Assembly (NCBI RefSeq): GCF_001182785.1
Contig: NZ_CP012099.1
Coordinates: 1,548,501-1,612,500, forward strand
DNA from: Bacillus thuringiensis
GTDB taxonomy: Bacteria > Bacillota > Bacilli > Bacillales > Bacillaceae_G
DNA length: 64,000 nucleotides
Direction: 5' to 3'
The notes below the pieces were generated by a model. It made no database searches. It had not been told where the DNA came from and saw only the letters and a list, made by a program, of their open reading frames with translations. How positions within the stretch are numbered: position 1 is the first letter of the stretch; every line of letters begins with the position of its first letter. The translations under genes and the position numbers were made by a program. Below are positions 24,379 to 34,900 of this stretch, in pieces.

Positions 24379-24985
24379 GACAAAGAAACAGCTGCCATTC
24401 GATTTGCATGATGATCTGATGAAAGAGCAGTTTTATACGGTGTATCACGAGTTGAAAAAATCTGGAAAACAACTGTTCACAGTTAGTTCAACGAAGGACA
24501 GAGGGGTTGTTGCCTCGCTTATAGTAAATATGGGTCTAGTGTTTGCGGAAATGAAGAAAAAGGTATTACTTATTGATGTGAATTTTTCTGACCCTAAACT
24601 ACATGTATTATTACAAAGTGATCACATGATAACAGTAAATGATATCATAAGCTCTTCCCCCTGTAATTATGAATCTTTTTCTAGTAATTTGTCTAAATAC
24701 TTATATTGTATTCCTGCAAAAAAAACAGTACACACAGGGACGCCCTTAGTTGCTATGGATGAATTTGATAATGCGATTGCTAAGTGGAAAGAAGATTTTG
24801 ATTACATTTTCTTTTATTCTTCTGAAGTATTTGAGCTTCCTGCTACGCACATTATTGCAGGGAAATGCGATGGAGTGGTCTTAGCAGTTAAAAAGCGAAA
24901 AGATTCACTACGTACAGTGCAAAAAGTAATAGCTGATATAAATAGGAAAGAATGTGAATTAATAGGTATAATTTTATATTCTTGA
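24365..24985 (+). CDS. Degenerate BY-kinase-like protein (CapB/YveL type) lacking a normal Walker A
   Basis: 206 aa from the ATG at 24365 (SD CGAGGTG; the frame also opens at 24332 without an SD). The fold matches bacterial tyrosine kinases: FTVSSTKDRGVVASLIVNMG occupies the Walker A place, VLLIDVNFSDPKLHVLL the Walker A' place and YIFFYSSEVFELP the Walker B place, then DGVVLAVKKRKDSLRTVQKV. The P-loop GKS/T is absent (KDRGVVAS), Walker B lacks the usual DTPP, and there is no tyrosine-rich C-terminal tail. It is therefore probably catalytically dead and may act as a structural or regulatory partner of the Wzz protein. Confidence 0.8.
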   Translation: MSMFRTKKQLPFDLHDDLMKEQFYTVYHELKKSGKQLFTVSSTKDRGVVASLIVNMGLVFAEMKKKVLLIDVNFSDPKLHVLLQSDHMITVNDIISSSPCNYESFSSNLSKYLYCIPAKKTVHTGTPLVAMDEFDNAIAKWKEDFDYIFFYSSEVFELPATHIIAGKCDGVVLAVKKRKDSLRTVQKVIADINRKECELIGIILYS

Positions 24986-25003
24986 ATGTGGGGGTAACGA
25001 TCC

Positions 25004-25642
25004 ATGATTCGTGAAACAAATCAAGCCAAGTTGTATACGATTCCGGCTCAAGAGAAGCCTAGCATATTGAATCGAAGTGTAAAACGCTTGTTTGATATTA
25101 TATTTTCACTCATATTGTTACTATTAACGATACCAATTATGTTGTTCTTTTGTATTATGATTACTTTAGAAACATCAGGGGCTCCAATTTACTTTCAAGA
25201 ACGTTTAGGTATAAACGGGAAGAAGTTTAATGTATTTAAATTAAGGTCGATGGTAAAGGATGCTGAGATAAATGGCCCACAATGGGCAAAAGAACATGAT
25301 CCAAGAATTACAAAAGTTGGATTGTTTATAAGGAAAACGAGAATTGATGAATTACCGCAACTTTTAAATATTTTAAGAGGAGATATGTCTTTTGTAGGCC
25401 CTAGACCAGAAAGAGAGTTTTTTTATAATGAATTTGATACGTATATTCCAGAATTTAAGGATCGTTTAATGGTAAAACCAGGATTAACAGGATGGGCACA
25501 AATAAATGGAGGATATAATCTTGATCCAAAGGAAAAGTTGAGGCTGGATATGGAGTATATTGAAATGAAAACGATTCGGATGGACATCCGTATTTTATGT
25601 AAGACCGTTTTAATTGTATTGAACGGTAATGGTGCAAGATAA
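25004..25642 (+). CDS. Undecaprenyl-phosphate sugar-1-phosphate transferase (initiating glycosyltransferase)
   Basis: 212 aa, polyprenyl glycosylphosphotransferase (small PGT) family. One N-terminal re-entrant/membrane helix (RLFDIIFSLILLLLTIPIML, about 27-46), then the conserved catalytic domain: FQERLGINGKKFNVFKLRSM with the KLRSM motif, TRIDELPQLLNILRGDMS (Asp-Glu catalytic pair) and FVGPRPERE. Transfers a sugar-1-phosphate onto undecaprenyl phosphate at the cytoplasmic face, committing repeat-unit synthesis. SD GGGGGT. Confidence 0.93.
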   Translation: MIRETNQAKLYTIPAQEKPSILNRSVKRLFDIIFSLILLLLTIPIMLFFCIMITLETSGAPIYFQERLGINGKKFNVFKLRSMVKDAEINGPQWAKEHDPRITKVGLFIRKTRIDELPQLLNILRGDMSFVGPRPEREFFYNEFDTYIPEFKDRLMVKPGLTGWAQINGGYNLDPKEKLRLDMEYIEMKTIRMDIRILCKTVLIVLNGNGAR

Positions 25643-25698
25643 ATTTATATGCAAACAAACAACATATGTAAGTAGGTTACTTGCAAAGGAGAACTGGT

Positions 25699-27141
25699 AT
25701 GGGTAGATCTATTCTAAATAATATTATCCATCTATTTTATAGTACGATTTTAGCTAACCTTCTTCAGGCTGTCAGTTTAATTATTTTAGCAAACTTTTTT
25801 AACGCACAACATTATGGGATGTTTAGTGTTGCCATAGCAGTGACGTTTGTTATGTTATTTTTTACAGACTTAGGACTTAGTAATACGTTTCTTCGAGAAG
25901 GGGCAAAGGATGGGGCAGATTTAGAGAAGATTTTATCATCGTATATAAAAATAAGGATGATTTTACTTATTTTTATTTCTATCATCGGTTATATTGCTAT
26001 TCATTATATGTATGCGGATAAAAATTTAATTTATATGATGATAAACGTAATGTTTTTCATGTTAATAGGATTAACTTGGCAAAACATAGGGATTGTCTAT
26101 TTTCAACTGACGGAACGTATGAAGTATATAGCGCTCATAAAAGTTGTATCAGCATCAGTTGTCATTATAATTACATGTTTTTGTATTTTCGGAGAGTTAC
26201 CGGTGTATGTAACGGCTCGCTTATATGCTTTTGGGTATATGATGGGTGGTTTATTCAGTATATATACCATGAGAAGAAAGACGAAAATGAATATGAATAT
26301 GAAAGTCGTAATTCATAAAGCGTTATTTTGGCAATTAACTCCCTTTATTATTAGCGGTTTTTTAATAATGAGTACGCCACAATTAGCGCCTATCTTGCTT
26401 AACTATACATTACCATTAAGTATGGTAGGTGTTTTTGCAGTGGCGTACCGGATGCCGGCAGCTTTATATCAAGTACCAGGGGTGATTGCAGGTGCATTTT
26501 TTCCAGTGCTCTTTAAGCATTATAACCAGAATAATATAGAAGAGCATACGAAATTAAATTTACTTCAAATTAAATCAATGGCGATTGTAGGAATATCTAT
26601 GACGATCGGTTTATATCATTTAGCACCATACTTTATTTCTATATTTTTTCATGAAGAATGGAGCAATGCAGTAGAACCACTCCAAATATTATCATTTCTT
26701 ATTGTGCTACAAAGTTTAAATATTGCCATTGCTGACGGTTTAACGACGAGTGGATGTCAAAATAAGAGGACTGTTGTGCAGTGTGTAGCATTGGTGATAG
26801 GTGGGGTTATGCTTTATAGCTTTAGTAGTATTGGTGGAGTGATAGGAGCGGCATATGCTATGGTTTTATTTGAAATCGTCGCTTTAGTGGGATACATAGC
26901 GGTAAGTGTAGTGAAGAAAAAAATTGTATTCCAAATTGTAATACCGTATACAATTTATTTTGGTGTAACCTTTATTGGAGTGCAATATATATTGCATACA
27001 TATCATTTAATTGCGCTTGTTCTTAATATACTAATCGTAGTAGCTGCCATATTCCTATATGATTATGAGCTGAAAAAACTTCTTCTTTCTTTTATAAGAA
27101 AAATACGCAAAAAGGATTATATTACGAAACAGGGGATATAG
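25699..27141 (+). CDS. Polysaccharide flippase (Wzx-like, MOP superfamily)
   Basis: 480 aa from the ATG at 25699 (SD AAAGGAGA); the open frame from TTG 25681 has no SD. Twelve to fourteen hydrophobic helices and the RfbX/Wzx pattern (IIHLFYSTILANLLQAVSLI at the N-terminus, FTDLGLSNTFLREGAK, YRMPAALYQVPGVIAGAFFP). Moves lipid-linked repeat units across the membrane. It lies between the initiating transferase and the Wzy polymerase, as expected for a Wzx/Wzy pathway. Confidence 0.9.
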   Translation: MGRSILNNIIHLFYSTILANLLQAVSLIILANFFNAQHYGMFSVAIAVTFVMLFFTDLGLSNTFLREGAKDGADLEKILSSYIKIRMILLIFISIIGYIAIHYMYADKNLIYMMINVMFFMLIGLTWQNIGIVYFQLTERMKYIALIKVVSASVVIIITCFCIFGELPVYVTARLYAFGYMMGGLFSIYTMRRKTKMNMNMKVVIHKALFWQLTPFIISGFLIMSTPQLAPILLNYTLPLSMVGVFAVAYRMPAALYQVPGVIAGAFFPVLFKHYNQNNIEEHTKLNLLQIKSMAIVGISMTIGLYHLAPYFISIFFHEEWSNAVEPLQILSFLIVLQSLNIAIADGLTTSGCQNKRTVVQCVALVIGGVMLYSFSSIGGVIGAAYAMVLFEIVALVGYIAVSVVKKKIVFQIVIPYTIYFGVTFIGVQYILHTYHLIALVLNILIVVAAIFLYDYELKKLLLSFIRKIRKKDYITKQGI

Positions 27142-27144
27142 CCT

Positions 27145-28359
27145 ATGGAAAATAATATGAAAGTATCGATGGGATGGATTATTCTTCTAATATTATTTGT
27201 TATGTTAAGTAAATACAATTTATATATTGGATTTTCATTGAAGATATATATGATTTTTTTAGTCATATATTTTTGTTTAACAATTAAAAACTTTCATATT
27301 CAAAAGTTATATTTTCATGAAGTTGTATTTTTACTGTTTTATTTCATTTATTGTTTAAGTGGAATTCTTTCTATGTATTTAAATGCTAGTATTCGTATGA
27401 TTTTTGGCGTGCTACTCGTTTTAGGATGCTATTTTATAATGAGGAATTTATTGGGGAATACTGAAATAGTGGTACTTGAATCATCTATTGCTTATGTAGG
27501 AGTAGTATTTAATGTTGTAAGTCTAATACTCTATATAATCGGTTTACAATACTTTAGTTTATACGGTGGAGAAGAGAGAGAAATTTTTGCTGGGTTATTA
27601 GTGGATAGAGGATATCCACGGTTAATTGGATTGCTAGATGATCCTAACATTTTTATTTTCTATAATACAATATTTTTTATGTACTATATGACGAATTTAC
27701 AAAATATCACTAACATCCTAGGGTTAATTTTATGTGTTACGACGAGTCTATTAACCTTTTCAAGGGGTGGTATATTAGCGCTTGTGCTTGTCGTTTTTGT
27801 ATATATATGTATGTCTAGTTTCGCCAAAAAAATAAAAATAATTATGAGTTTAGTATTGTTTAGTGTAGTTATTTTTAGTTTATCGAACAGTGTAATCGGG
27901 GGCCAATTAGATGACATATTAAATAAACGAATTTCTGATTTTTCTCATGATAATGGAAGTGGTAGATTTACATTATGGGAAGCTGCTTTTAAATATTATT
28001 TATCCAATCCATATATTGGAATTGGTGCTTTTAACTTTTCGAATTATTATGAGTATCAATTTAATGAAAAATTATATGTACACAATACATTTTTAGAAAT
28101 TTTGTCTGAATCGGGTACAATTGGTTTTCTTCTATATAGCGCGTTTTTATTCATATTAATGTTCAAGTTAGCGCAGCATACTTTGTTTCGTGAAAAACCA
28201 TATCTTCTATTGACTATGATTGCATTTTTATTTCAGATGATGTCATTGTCACTCATTATTAACGAAGCGTTCTTTTTATTTTTAGCAGTTGTTGTGAAGT
28301 ATATTTCAATATATGAAGGAAGGGGAAAGATAGATGGTAAAATGTCTATCAGCACATAA
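27145..28359 (+). CDS. O-antigen polymerase-like protein (Wzy)
   Basis: 404 aa, about 11-12 membrane helices, with a large extracellular loop containing DRGYPRLIGLLDDPNIFIFY (about 153-172) and, later, ISDFSHDNGSGRFTLWEAA (about 262-280) and HNTFLEILSESG (about 314-325). The GxGRFxxW and HNxxLE motifs are the Wzy_C/O-antigen ligase signatures. Predicted to polymerise the repeat units outside the membrane. ATG 3 bp after the flippase stop, SD AGGGGAT; its end overlaps the next gene by 26 bp. Confidence 0.87.
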   Translation: MENNMKVSMGWIILLILFVMLSKYNLYIGFSLKIYMIFLVIYFCLTIKNFHIQKLYFHEVVFLLFYFIYCLSGILSMYLNASIRMIFGVLLVLGCYFIMRNLLGNTEIVVLESSIAYVGVVFNVVSLILYIIGLQYFSLYGGEEREIFAGLLVDRGYPRLIGLLDDPNIFIFYNTIFFMYYMTNLQNITNILGLILCVTTSLLTFSRGGILALVLVVFVYICMSSFAKKIKIIMSLVLFSVVIFSLSNSVIGGQLDDILNKRISDFSHDNGSGRFTLWEAAFKYYLSNPYIGIGAFNFSNYYEYQFNEKLYVHNTFLEILSESGTIGFLLYSAFLFILMFKLAQHTLFREKPYLLLTMIAFLFQMMSLSLIINEAFFLFLAVVVKYISIYEGRGKIDGKMSIST

Positions 28360-29134
28360 CGAGCCGCCTTATGTTTCTGTAATAACACCTTCTTATAATA
28401 GTATACGATTTATAGGTGAGACAATTTCATCTGTACAGAATCAATCGTATGAAAACTGGGAAATGATTATCGTTGATGACTGTTCAACCGACCAATCTGC
28501 CGCAAAAATTAAAGAGATAATAGAAGGAGACTCACGAATTAGGTTATTATCATTAAAAGAAAATGTCGGTGCTGCTAAAGCTCGGAATTTAGCGATCAAA
28601 GAGGCAAGAGGAAGGTACATTGCCTTTTTAGATAGTGATGATATATGGTTGCCACATAAATTGAAGACACAATTGTTATTTATGGAAGAAATGAATATTG
28701 CTTTTTCATATGCGTCGTATAGTTTAATTGATGAAAATGGTAATGAATTAAATCGCGAAGTGAGTGCACCAAAATCTGTTGACTATCATTATTTAGTAGG
28801 AAATACAATTATCGGTTGTTTAACAGTGATGATTGATCGTGAAAAAATTCCATATGTCGAAATGCCTAGTATACAGCCGGAAGATACAGCGTTATGGCTG
28901 AACTTATTACATGAAGGGTATGAAGCAAAAGGGATACAGCAAGTGTTAGCAAAATATAGAATTGTTACAAATTCTGTTTCTAGAAATAAAATTAGAGCAG
29001 CTTTCCGGTATTGGAAATTGTTAAGGGAACAAGAACGACTGAATTCGGTGCAAATTTTTTACTATTTTAGTAAGTATGCTTATCATGCTTATAAAAAAAA
29101 TAAAATCAATGTAGTTGGGAAGACGCAATTATGA
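28334..29134 (+). CDS. Glycosyltransferase family 2
   Basis: 266 aa, GT-A fold: VSVITPSYNSIRFIGETISS (about 14-33), nucleotide-sugar Asp in IIVDDCSTDQS (about 45-55), the GAAKARNLAIKEARGRYIAF region (about 77-96) and the DxD-like FLDSDDIW metal-binding motif (about 96-103). Likely adds one sugar of the repeat unit on the cytoplasmic face. The start at 28334 has SD GGAAGGGGA inside the Wzy gene; ATGA overlap with the next glycosyltransferase. Confidence 0.92.
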   Translation: MVKCLSAHNEPPYVSVITPSYNSIRFIGETISSVQNQSYENWEMIIVDDCSTDQSAAKIKEIIEGDSRIRLLSLKENVGAAKARNLAIKEARGRYIAFLDSDDIWLPHKLKTQLLFMEEMNIAFSYASYSLIDENGNELNREVSAPKSVDYHYLVGNTIIGCLTVMIDREKIPYVEMPSIQPEDTALWLNLLHEGYEAKGIQQVLAKYRIVTNSVSRNKIRAAFRYWKLLREQERLNSVQIFYYFSKYAYHAYKKNKINVVGKTQL

Positions 29135-30183
29135 ATATACTGTTGATGACAGATAAATTGATAACTGGCGGAGCTGAGAGCTATTTCTGTAAATTGGAAA
29201 GTAATTTGCGTTATGATGATTTTAAGATTTATACAGCTGCAGGTGATGGAGAACTATATGAATCTCTTACTAGAAAAGAAAATTTTATATTACTTAGTCG
29301 ATGGAATCATTTGAGAAATATTTATTATTTACGAAACGAAATTTGTAAACGAAAGATAGAGCTTATTCATGCAAATAGTTTGCGAATGGTATTATATGCT
29401 TTTCTAATTCAAAAGTTTATTAAAAAAAAGATAAAGATTGTTTATACGAAACATAATGTAACGATATTAGAAAAGAAAATGCCAACGCTTTTTCGTTATT
29501 TCATGAATAAATATGTAAACAATATTATTACAGTAAGTGAGTTTGAAAAGAATAATTTAATTTCAATTCATGTAGCAGAAGAAAAAATAAATACAATTTA
29601 TAACGGTGTCGATATTGAAAAATTTTTATTCCAGCAGAAGAAGAAAGAATCTACATATAAAATAGGGATATTAGCTAGATTATCCAAAGAGAAAAACCAT
29701 CAACTATTTGTAAAAATTGCAAATGTATTGAAAAAGAGAAATGATTTTATGTTTTATATTGCTGGTGATGGACCAGAGAAAGAATCGATTATGAAAGAAA
29801 TAGAAAAATATGGATTGCAACAGAGTGTAAAGATGTTAGGGAATATTTCAGAGCCGCATGAGTTTATTGGGAATATGGATGCCTTACTTTTATTATCTTT
29901 TCGTGAAGTGTTTCCAATGGTAGTAATTGAAGCGATGGCTACAGGGACACCAATTGTTTCGATAGATGTTGGCGGAATACATGAAGCGGTAATAGATGGA
30001 GAATCAGGTGTTTTGATATCTGAATATTGCGAATCGGAATTTGCAAGTGCGCTTGAGGAACTACAAGGTAATGAAGAAAAGGTAAATGATATTAGATTGA
30101 AAGCACGAGAGAAAGCAGTGAGGTATTTCTCGTTAACTAAAATGATAGAAGAAACGAAAAATATATATGAATTAAACAAATGA
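29131..30183 (+). CDS. Glycosyltransferase family 4
   Basis: 350 aa, GT-B fold. The N-terminal acceptor domain starts LMTDKLITGGAESYF (about 5-19); the linker IYNGVDIEKF (about 156-165) and the C-terminal donor domain with IAGDGPEKESI and EVFPMVVIEAMATGTPIVSI carry the Ex7E motif of retaining enzymes. Last gene of the polysaccharide operon, starting in the stop of the GT2 gene; its stop codon is inside the terminator stem. Confidence 0.93.
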   Translation: MNILLMTDKLITGGAESYFCKLESNLRYDDFKIYTAAGDGELYESLTRKENFILLSRWNHLRNIYYLRNEICKRKIELIHANSLRMVLYAFLIQKFIKKKIKIVYTKHNVTILEKKMPTLFRYFMNKYVNNIITVSEFEKNNLISIHVAEEKINTIYNGVDIEKFLFQQKKKESTYKIGILARLSKEKNHQLFVKIANVLKKRNDFMFYIAGDGPEKESIMKEIEKYGLQQSVKMLGNISEPHEFIGNMDALLLLSFREVFPMVVIEAMATGTPIVSIDVGGIHEAVIDGESGVLISEYCESEFASALEELQGNEEKVNDIRLKAREKAVRYFSLTKMIEETKNIYELNK

Positions 30184-30208
30184 CCGGGTAGGTCGTTTGT
30201 TTTTTTTA
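30174..30208 (+). terminator. Terminator of the polysaccharide operon
   Basis: AAACAAATGACC - GGGTA - GGTCGTTTGTTT 12-bp stem (one G-T pair), then T8. The stem includes the glycosyltransferase stop codon. Confidence 0.93.
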
Positions 30209-30257
30209 TTATAGAAACTTTTAAGAGAGAACTCACATATTATATGAAAAAGGTAAT

Positions 30258-31823
30258 ATGAGGAGTGAATTTATTTTGTCAGAATATATTTCTTCCCAAG
30301 AAGATTGTGCGCCAGAAGGTAGCGTTCACATCGATTGTTTTGGCGCAGTTCCAAACTCGGGAAATGATAGCTCATTAGCAATTCAGCAAGCTATTGATTA
30401 TTGTGTAGCGAATCGAATTTCGACGGTTAGAATTACAGGGGTAAATACGTACAAAATTGTAAAGCCGATTGTTATTAAATCAAACGTAAGATTAGAGTTA
30501 GATCCTACCGTAACGCTGCAAATTGATGGGGATTTTAATGCGTTTGAGCTACAAAGTAACGCTTCGATTGTTGGTGGTACTATTCAAGTTATAAATTCAT
30601 TGTTTCAATCTGCTGTCATTTATGTTTCTGGTTCACAACAAATCGAAGTACCTAATCAATCTGTTATATCAAATATAAATATAATAAATACAACTCCATC
30701 GTATAAGGGAAAAGCTATACACTTTTATTGTCAAAAGGTATGGGATTATATTAGTTTCTTTCAAGTTAAATTTATTCAAATTAAAAACTTTCAAACTGCA
30801 ATATATTTGAAAACAGAGTATATAGATGATATCAATACACCTTGCTGGATTAACGCCAATGTATTTCAATCTATTTTTATTGATGGGTGTGGGTATGGGA
30901 TTGAAGTCGATGGAAATAGTGATTTGCCAAATGAAAGTTCAGGAAATACGTTTCATGATATTCAAGTGCAATGTAGACAACAAACGAAAAAAGTAATTCG
31001 TTGCTCAGGTGCGTATAATACATTTGATTGTATGATTTGGGATACGTACCGGATGAGTAGTGAACAAATTGTTATTGAATTTTCTTCCAATTCTCATCGT
31101 AACTACCTTTTTTCAAATCTGCTTTCGACAACTATTGTAGATAAAGGACAATACAATGTTTGTAAGTCTACTTATGAAGAATCCCTACGAATTCAGTTAC
31201 CGTTGACGTTAAATAGACCTCATTTAATAGGAAACCAAGATGATATTTTAGTAAATGCTCAGCAGAAATATAATGTTAAGCAAGTAAGTGGGAAAGTGCC
31301 GTACGGGGGGAATCTCACAAATTGCTTTAATTTAATAGATGAACAAAGTGTAAACTATATTGACGTTCCAGATAGTAATCCAGTTGTAATTGAACTGGAT
31401 TTTACGAAAAAACCAATACAAATGTTAAATTGTTTTGGAATGTATTTTGGGTGGGGAGAGAGTCCAAAGAAAATTAAAATTGAATATGCATTAAGTGCAA
31501 CTGGAAGTTGGGTTATTGCGTTGGATGTTCCATTAAATGTTGGCGATACAATTATATCGAATATGAAGGCGAGTCAGTTATATAAAGTTAGAATTACATT
31601 AAGTGGGTATTCTCAAGATCATAAGCGTTTTCGAATTAATCGTATTTTTGCAAGGTCTTCTATGGAAAATGGGAGCGCTTGGTTAGCGACAACTGGTGGA
31701 AGAATGTTTGGAGATATTGAAATAGAGGCAAGTAAAGGTATAATCATGAAGACTGCTAGTGGAGTGAAATGGAAAGTTACTATTAATGAAGCTGGCCAAC
31801 TTATTACGACTAAGATAACTTAA
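30258..31823 (+). CDS. Right-handed parallel beta-helix protein (pectate lyase superfamily-like)
   Basis: 521 aa from ATG 30258, or 515 aa from TTG 30276, which has AGGAG 10 nt upstream and may be the true start. The N-terminal HIDCFGAVPNSGNDSSLAIQ is the pectate-lyase-3/tailspike entry motif, followed by beta-helix rungs (about 60-310) and a beta-sandwich-like C-terminal region (about 340-515). No signal peptide is visible. Such proteins cut or bind polysaccharides, so one acting on the neighbouring cluster's polymer, or in the exosporium, is plausible. It is separated from that operon by a terminator. Catalytic residues cannot be assigned by eye. Confidence 0.75.
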   Translation: MRSEFILSEYISSQEDCAPEGSVHIDCFGAVPNSGNDSSLAIQQAIDYCVANRISTVRITGVNTYKIVKPIVIKSNVRLELDPTVTLQIDGDFNAFELQSNASIVGGTIQVINSLFQSAVIYVSGSQQIEVPNQSVISNINIINTTPSYKGKAIHFYCQKVWDYISFFQVKFIQIKNFQTAIYLKTEYIDDINTPCWINANVFQSIFIDGCGYGIEVDGNSDLPNESSGNTFHDIQVQCRQQTKKVIRCSGAYNTFDCMIWDTYRMSSEQIVIEFSSNSHRNYLFSNLLSTTIVDKGQYNVCKSTYEESLRIQLPLTLNRPHLIGNQDDILVNAQQKYNVKQVSGKVPYGGNLTNCFNLIDEQSVNYIDVPDSNPVVIELDFTKKPIQMLNCFGMYFGWGESPKKIKIEYALSATGSWVIALDVPLNVGDTIISNMKASQLYKVRITLSGYSQDHKRFRINRIFARSSMENGSAWLATTGGRMFGDIEIEASKGIIMKTASGVKWKVTINEAGQLITTKIT

Positions 31824-31881
31824 GATGATATTTAATTATATATCCTTGGACGAGTTCCATTGTAGTGTGATAAAGGTAATG

Positions 31882-31931
31882 AAAAAGAGATTGTAATTTG
31901 GTTTCAACCAAACTACAATCTCTTTTTTTTG
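31882..31931. terminator. Bidirectional terminator between the beta-helix gene and the giant repeat gene
   Basis: AAAGAGATTGTA...TACAATCTCTTT stem with an inner GGTTTCAACC hairpin, flanked by A-rich and T-rich runs; serves both convergent genes. Confidence 0.93.
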
Positions 31932-31937
31932 TTTAAA

Positions 31938-34900
31938 TTACTTCCACCAAATCCAAGTCCAAAGGTAATTTCGTACATTTCGAGGAGTAATGCGAATGAA
32001 GCGTTCACCGTCAAAGAAGCAATTTAAATTTGGAAGTGTTTCATCTGGATTTTCTGGAACAAAGGTGACGATGTTTTCGTTACTTGTAACGGTTACTGTA
32101 ATTGGTGGATCGGTAGGCGAGACTTGAAGTTGTAACGAAATATTGGCCGTATTTTTAAATTGATTATTAACAGGTGGACTTATTACTTGTACTGTGAAGA
32201 ACACGATAATTGTTTCGTTTGGCTCTAAATTAGTGGCAACTAGGAAACCGATATTCGGATTCGCTAGTGGAGAGCGTTCACCGTTAATAAAGACAGTGCC
32301 GTTTATAAATTGTAAACTTGCTGGAATGGTATCTTGTAAAGAAATATTTGAGAGTGAAATTTCGGAAGTATTTGTAATACGCACCGTGTAATCAAAATAT
32401 TGATTTAAATAAGCTGAGCTGACGGAAGCATTTTTCGTGACTGTTGTAGTTATAAATTGAACTGGTATACGAACGATATTTGAATTAACAATGAAAGTAA
32501 TAATTGGATCCTGTGGTGTCAATTGAAAGGCAGCGGTAACTGTTGCAGAATTTATAATTGTACTATTTGAAGGAATAGAAGTTACGAGAACTTGGAATGT
32601 TATAGTTGCTACTGAATCTGCAGGTAAAGAGCCGATATTAATACCAGTGTCTGGACGAACATTTGGAACGGGAGTACCGTTAATTGTTACGCTGTTTTCT
32701 ATAAATGTTGTACCAGCTGGAATTGTGTCTATAACAGAAGTGCTGATTGTCGGAATTGGGGAGTGATTAAATACCGCTAATGTGAATGTAATGATATCTC
32801 CTATAACGACAATAGATTTGTCAGTTGTTTTTTCAATACGAACCATCGGATCAATGACTGTCGTTGTAACGGTATTTGTTTGCTTTGTAATTGTAATAGG
32901 TGGTTTTGTTGGATCAATGATAACGGTATAGGAAACAGAAGCATCGTTATTAATTGTAGGTTGAAGAGTAGAAGAAGATATTGTCACTTGGAACGTAATA
33001 ATAGCAGAGTCATTAGGAGCAAGATTTCCTAACGTAATACCATTTTCAGGATTCTCATTAGGCTGATTGATTCCGTTAATCGTAACACTACCAGCAACAA
33101 AAGTCGTATCTATTGGTATGGTGTCTATAGCAAGAAGGTCTTCAATCGTTACATTACCGCTATTCGTAATTGTAATCGTATACGTTAAAGTTTGACCGGA
33201 TAAGGCATTTGTTACATCAACAGATTTTATGGCAATGACATTATCATTTTGGACAGTAGTTGTGACGGTATTTGTTGTAGTCGTATTTGTAACGGGTATG
33301 TTATTTGGGTTGACTATATAGTTAAAAGTAGTAATTGCGTTGTTGTTTAGTTCATTTGGTGTTGGAATAGTAGTCACAGTTACTTGGAATGAAACGATAG
33401 CATCTCCATCTACAATTATAGTACCAATTGGTATGCCGCTTACTGGATTCACTCCTGGAAGAGTTTCTCCGTTTACAATGACGCTATTTTCTATAAACGT
33501 AGTACCTTGAGGAATAATATCTTGAATGATTACATCATTTACTGCAACATTACCGGTTTGATTTAGTGTAATCGTATACGTTAACGTATCACCAACCGTT
33601 GCAAATGCAAGGTCAACAGCTTTATTACTATTCAAATTCGCGTGATTAATTTCTGTTGCGGCAGCTGATGAAATAATAGTTTCGGTAATAGGTGGTCGAT
33701 CTGGTACCGTGTATTCATATTCAATTGTACTCGTGTTAGAGATTGGATTTGTTTGTGGAATCGAAGTAACCCGTACTTGGAATAGAATAGTTGCTGTCGT
33801 ATTAGGCGGAATGTTATCAATTTGTATACCGTTAAGAGGGTTGTCATTTGGCCGAGCGTTGCCGTTCACGATAACACTATTCTCTATAAAGCTCGTATTT
33901 GCTGGGATGATATCTGTAACAATAATGTTTTCGACTTGTATATTTCCGTTATTTATGATGGAAATTGTATAAGGGATGATAGTTTGTAAGTCAGCATATT
34001 GGATAGGCGTTGTTTTTGTCGCAATTACATTAGCAGAAATAACTTCAGTGAAAGTAATATTGCTAGTCGATATTTGTTCTTCCACGTTTATTGTATAACG
34101 AGAAGTTGATTGATTTTGAACATGGCCGCTAGCAGGAAGAGCTACGACGGTAACAGAAAATGTGACTGGGATAGAAATATTAGGAGCAATCGTTCCTACA
34201 AGTATACCTGCACTTGGGTTGGCGTTAAGCTGAGGGATGTTATTTACTAAAACGCTACCGTCAATAAAGGTTGTTCCATCAGGTATATTGTCTGTAAATA
34301 CAACAGCAGTGGCATCCGTATTCCCTGTATTCGTTAAAGTTGTTGTATAAGTTAAAATGTCACCAATTGTTACAGAGGTCAAATCAACCGTTTTAAGTGA
34401 AATGATATCAGCATCATTAATTTGAACGAAAGTGGTATTGGAAGTAGTAGATTTTTGAATTGGTGCAAAGTCAGGATTGAAAATAAAGTCGTAGCCGATG
34501 TTTGCAGTATTAGGTGTTGGATTTACAGCAGGTAAATTCGTAACGGAAACTTGGAATGTTATTGTAGCCATTTGACCTGCTGCAACATTAGGGATAGAAA
34601 AGCCGATATTCGGATCTGCTGCAGGAAGTACAGTATTGTTAACTATTACACTTCCTGGAATAAATACTGTTCCATCCGCTATAGTATCTGTAAAAAAGAT
34701 GGAGTTAGTTGTAGTCGATCCATTATTTTGAATGAATACTGTATATTCAATGGTTTCATCAATGTTAGCTAATACAGTATTAGCGGATTTTGTAGCAATA
34801 AGAATAGCATCAATAAATTGTATATTTGTAGCATTGGAAGAGGTTGTTTCTGAAATTGGTGGTGCGCTTGGGTCTGGTCGATACTCATAGTGAATGACGG

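Noticed and set aside
30258..31823. Prophage tailspike
   Set aside because: The fold is tailspike-like, but no other phage genes are near and the neighbours are polysaccharide synthesis genes.
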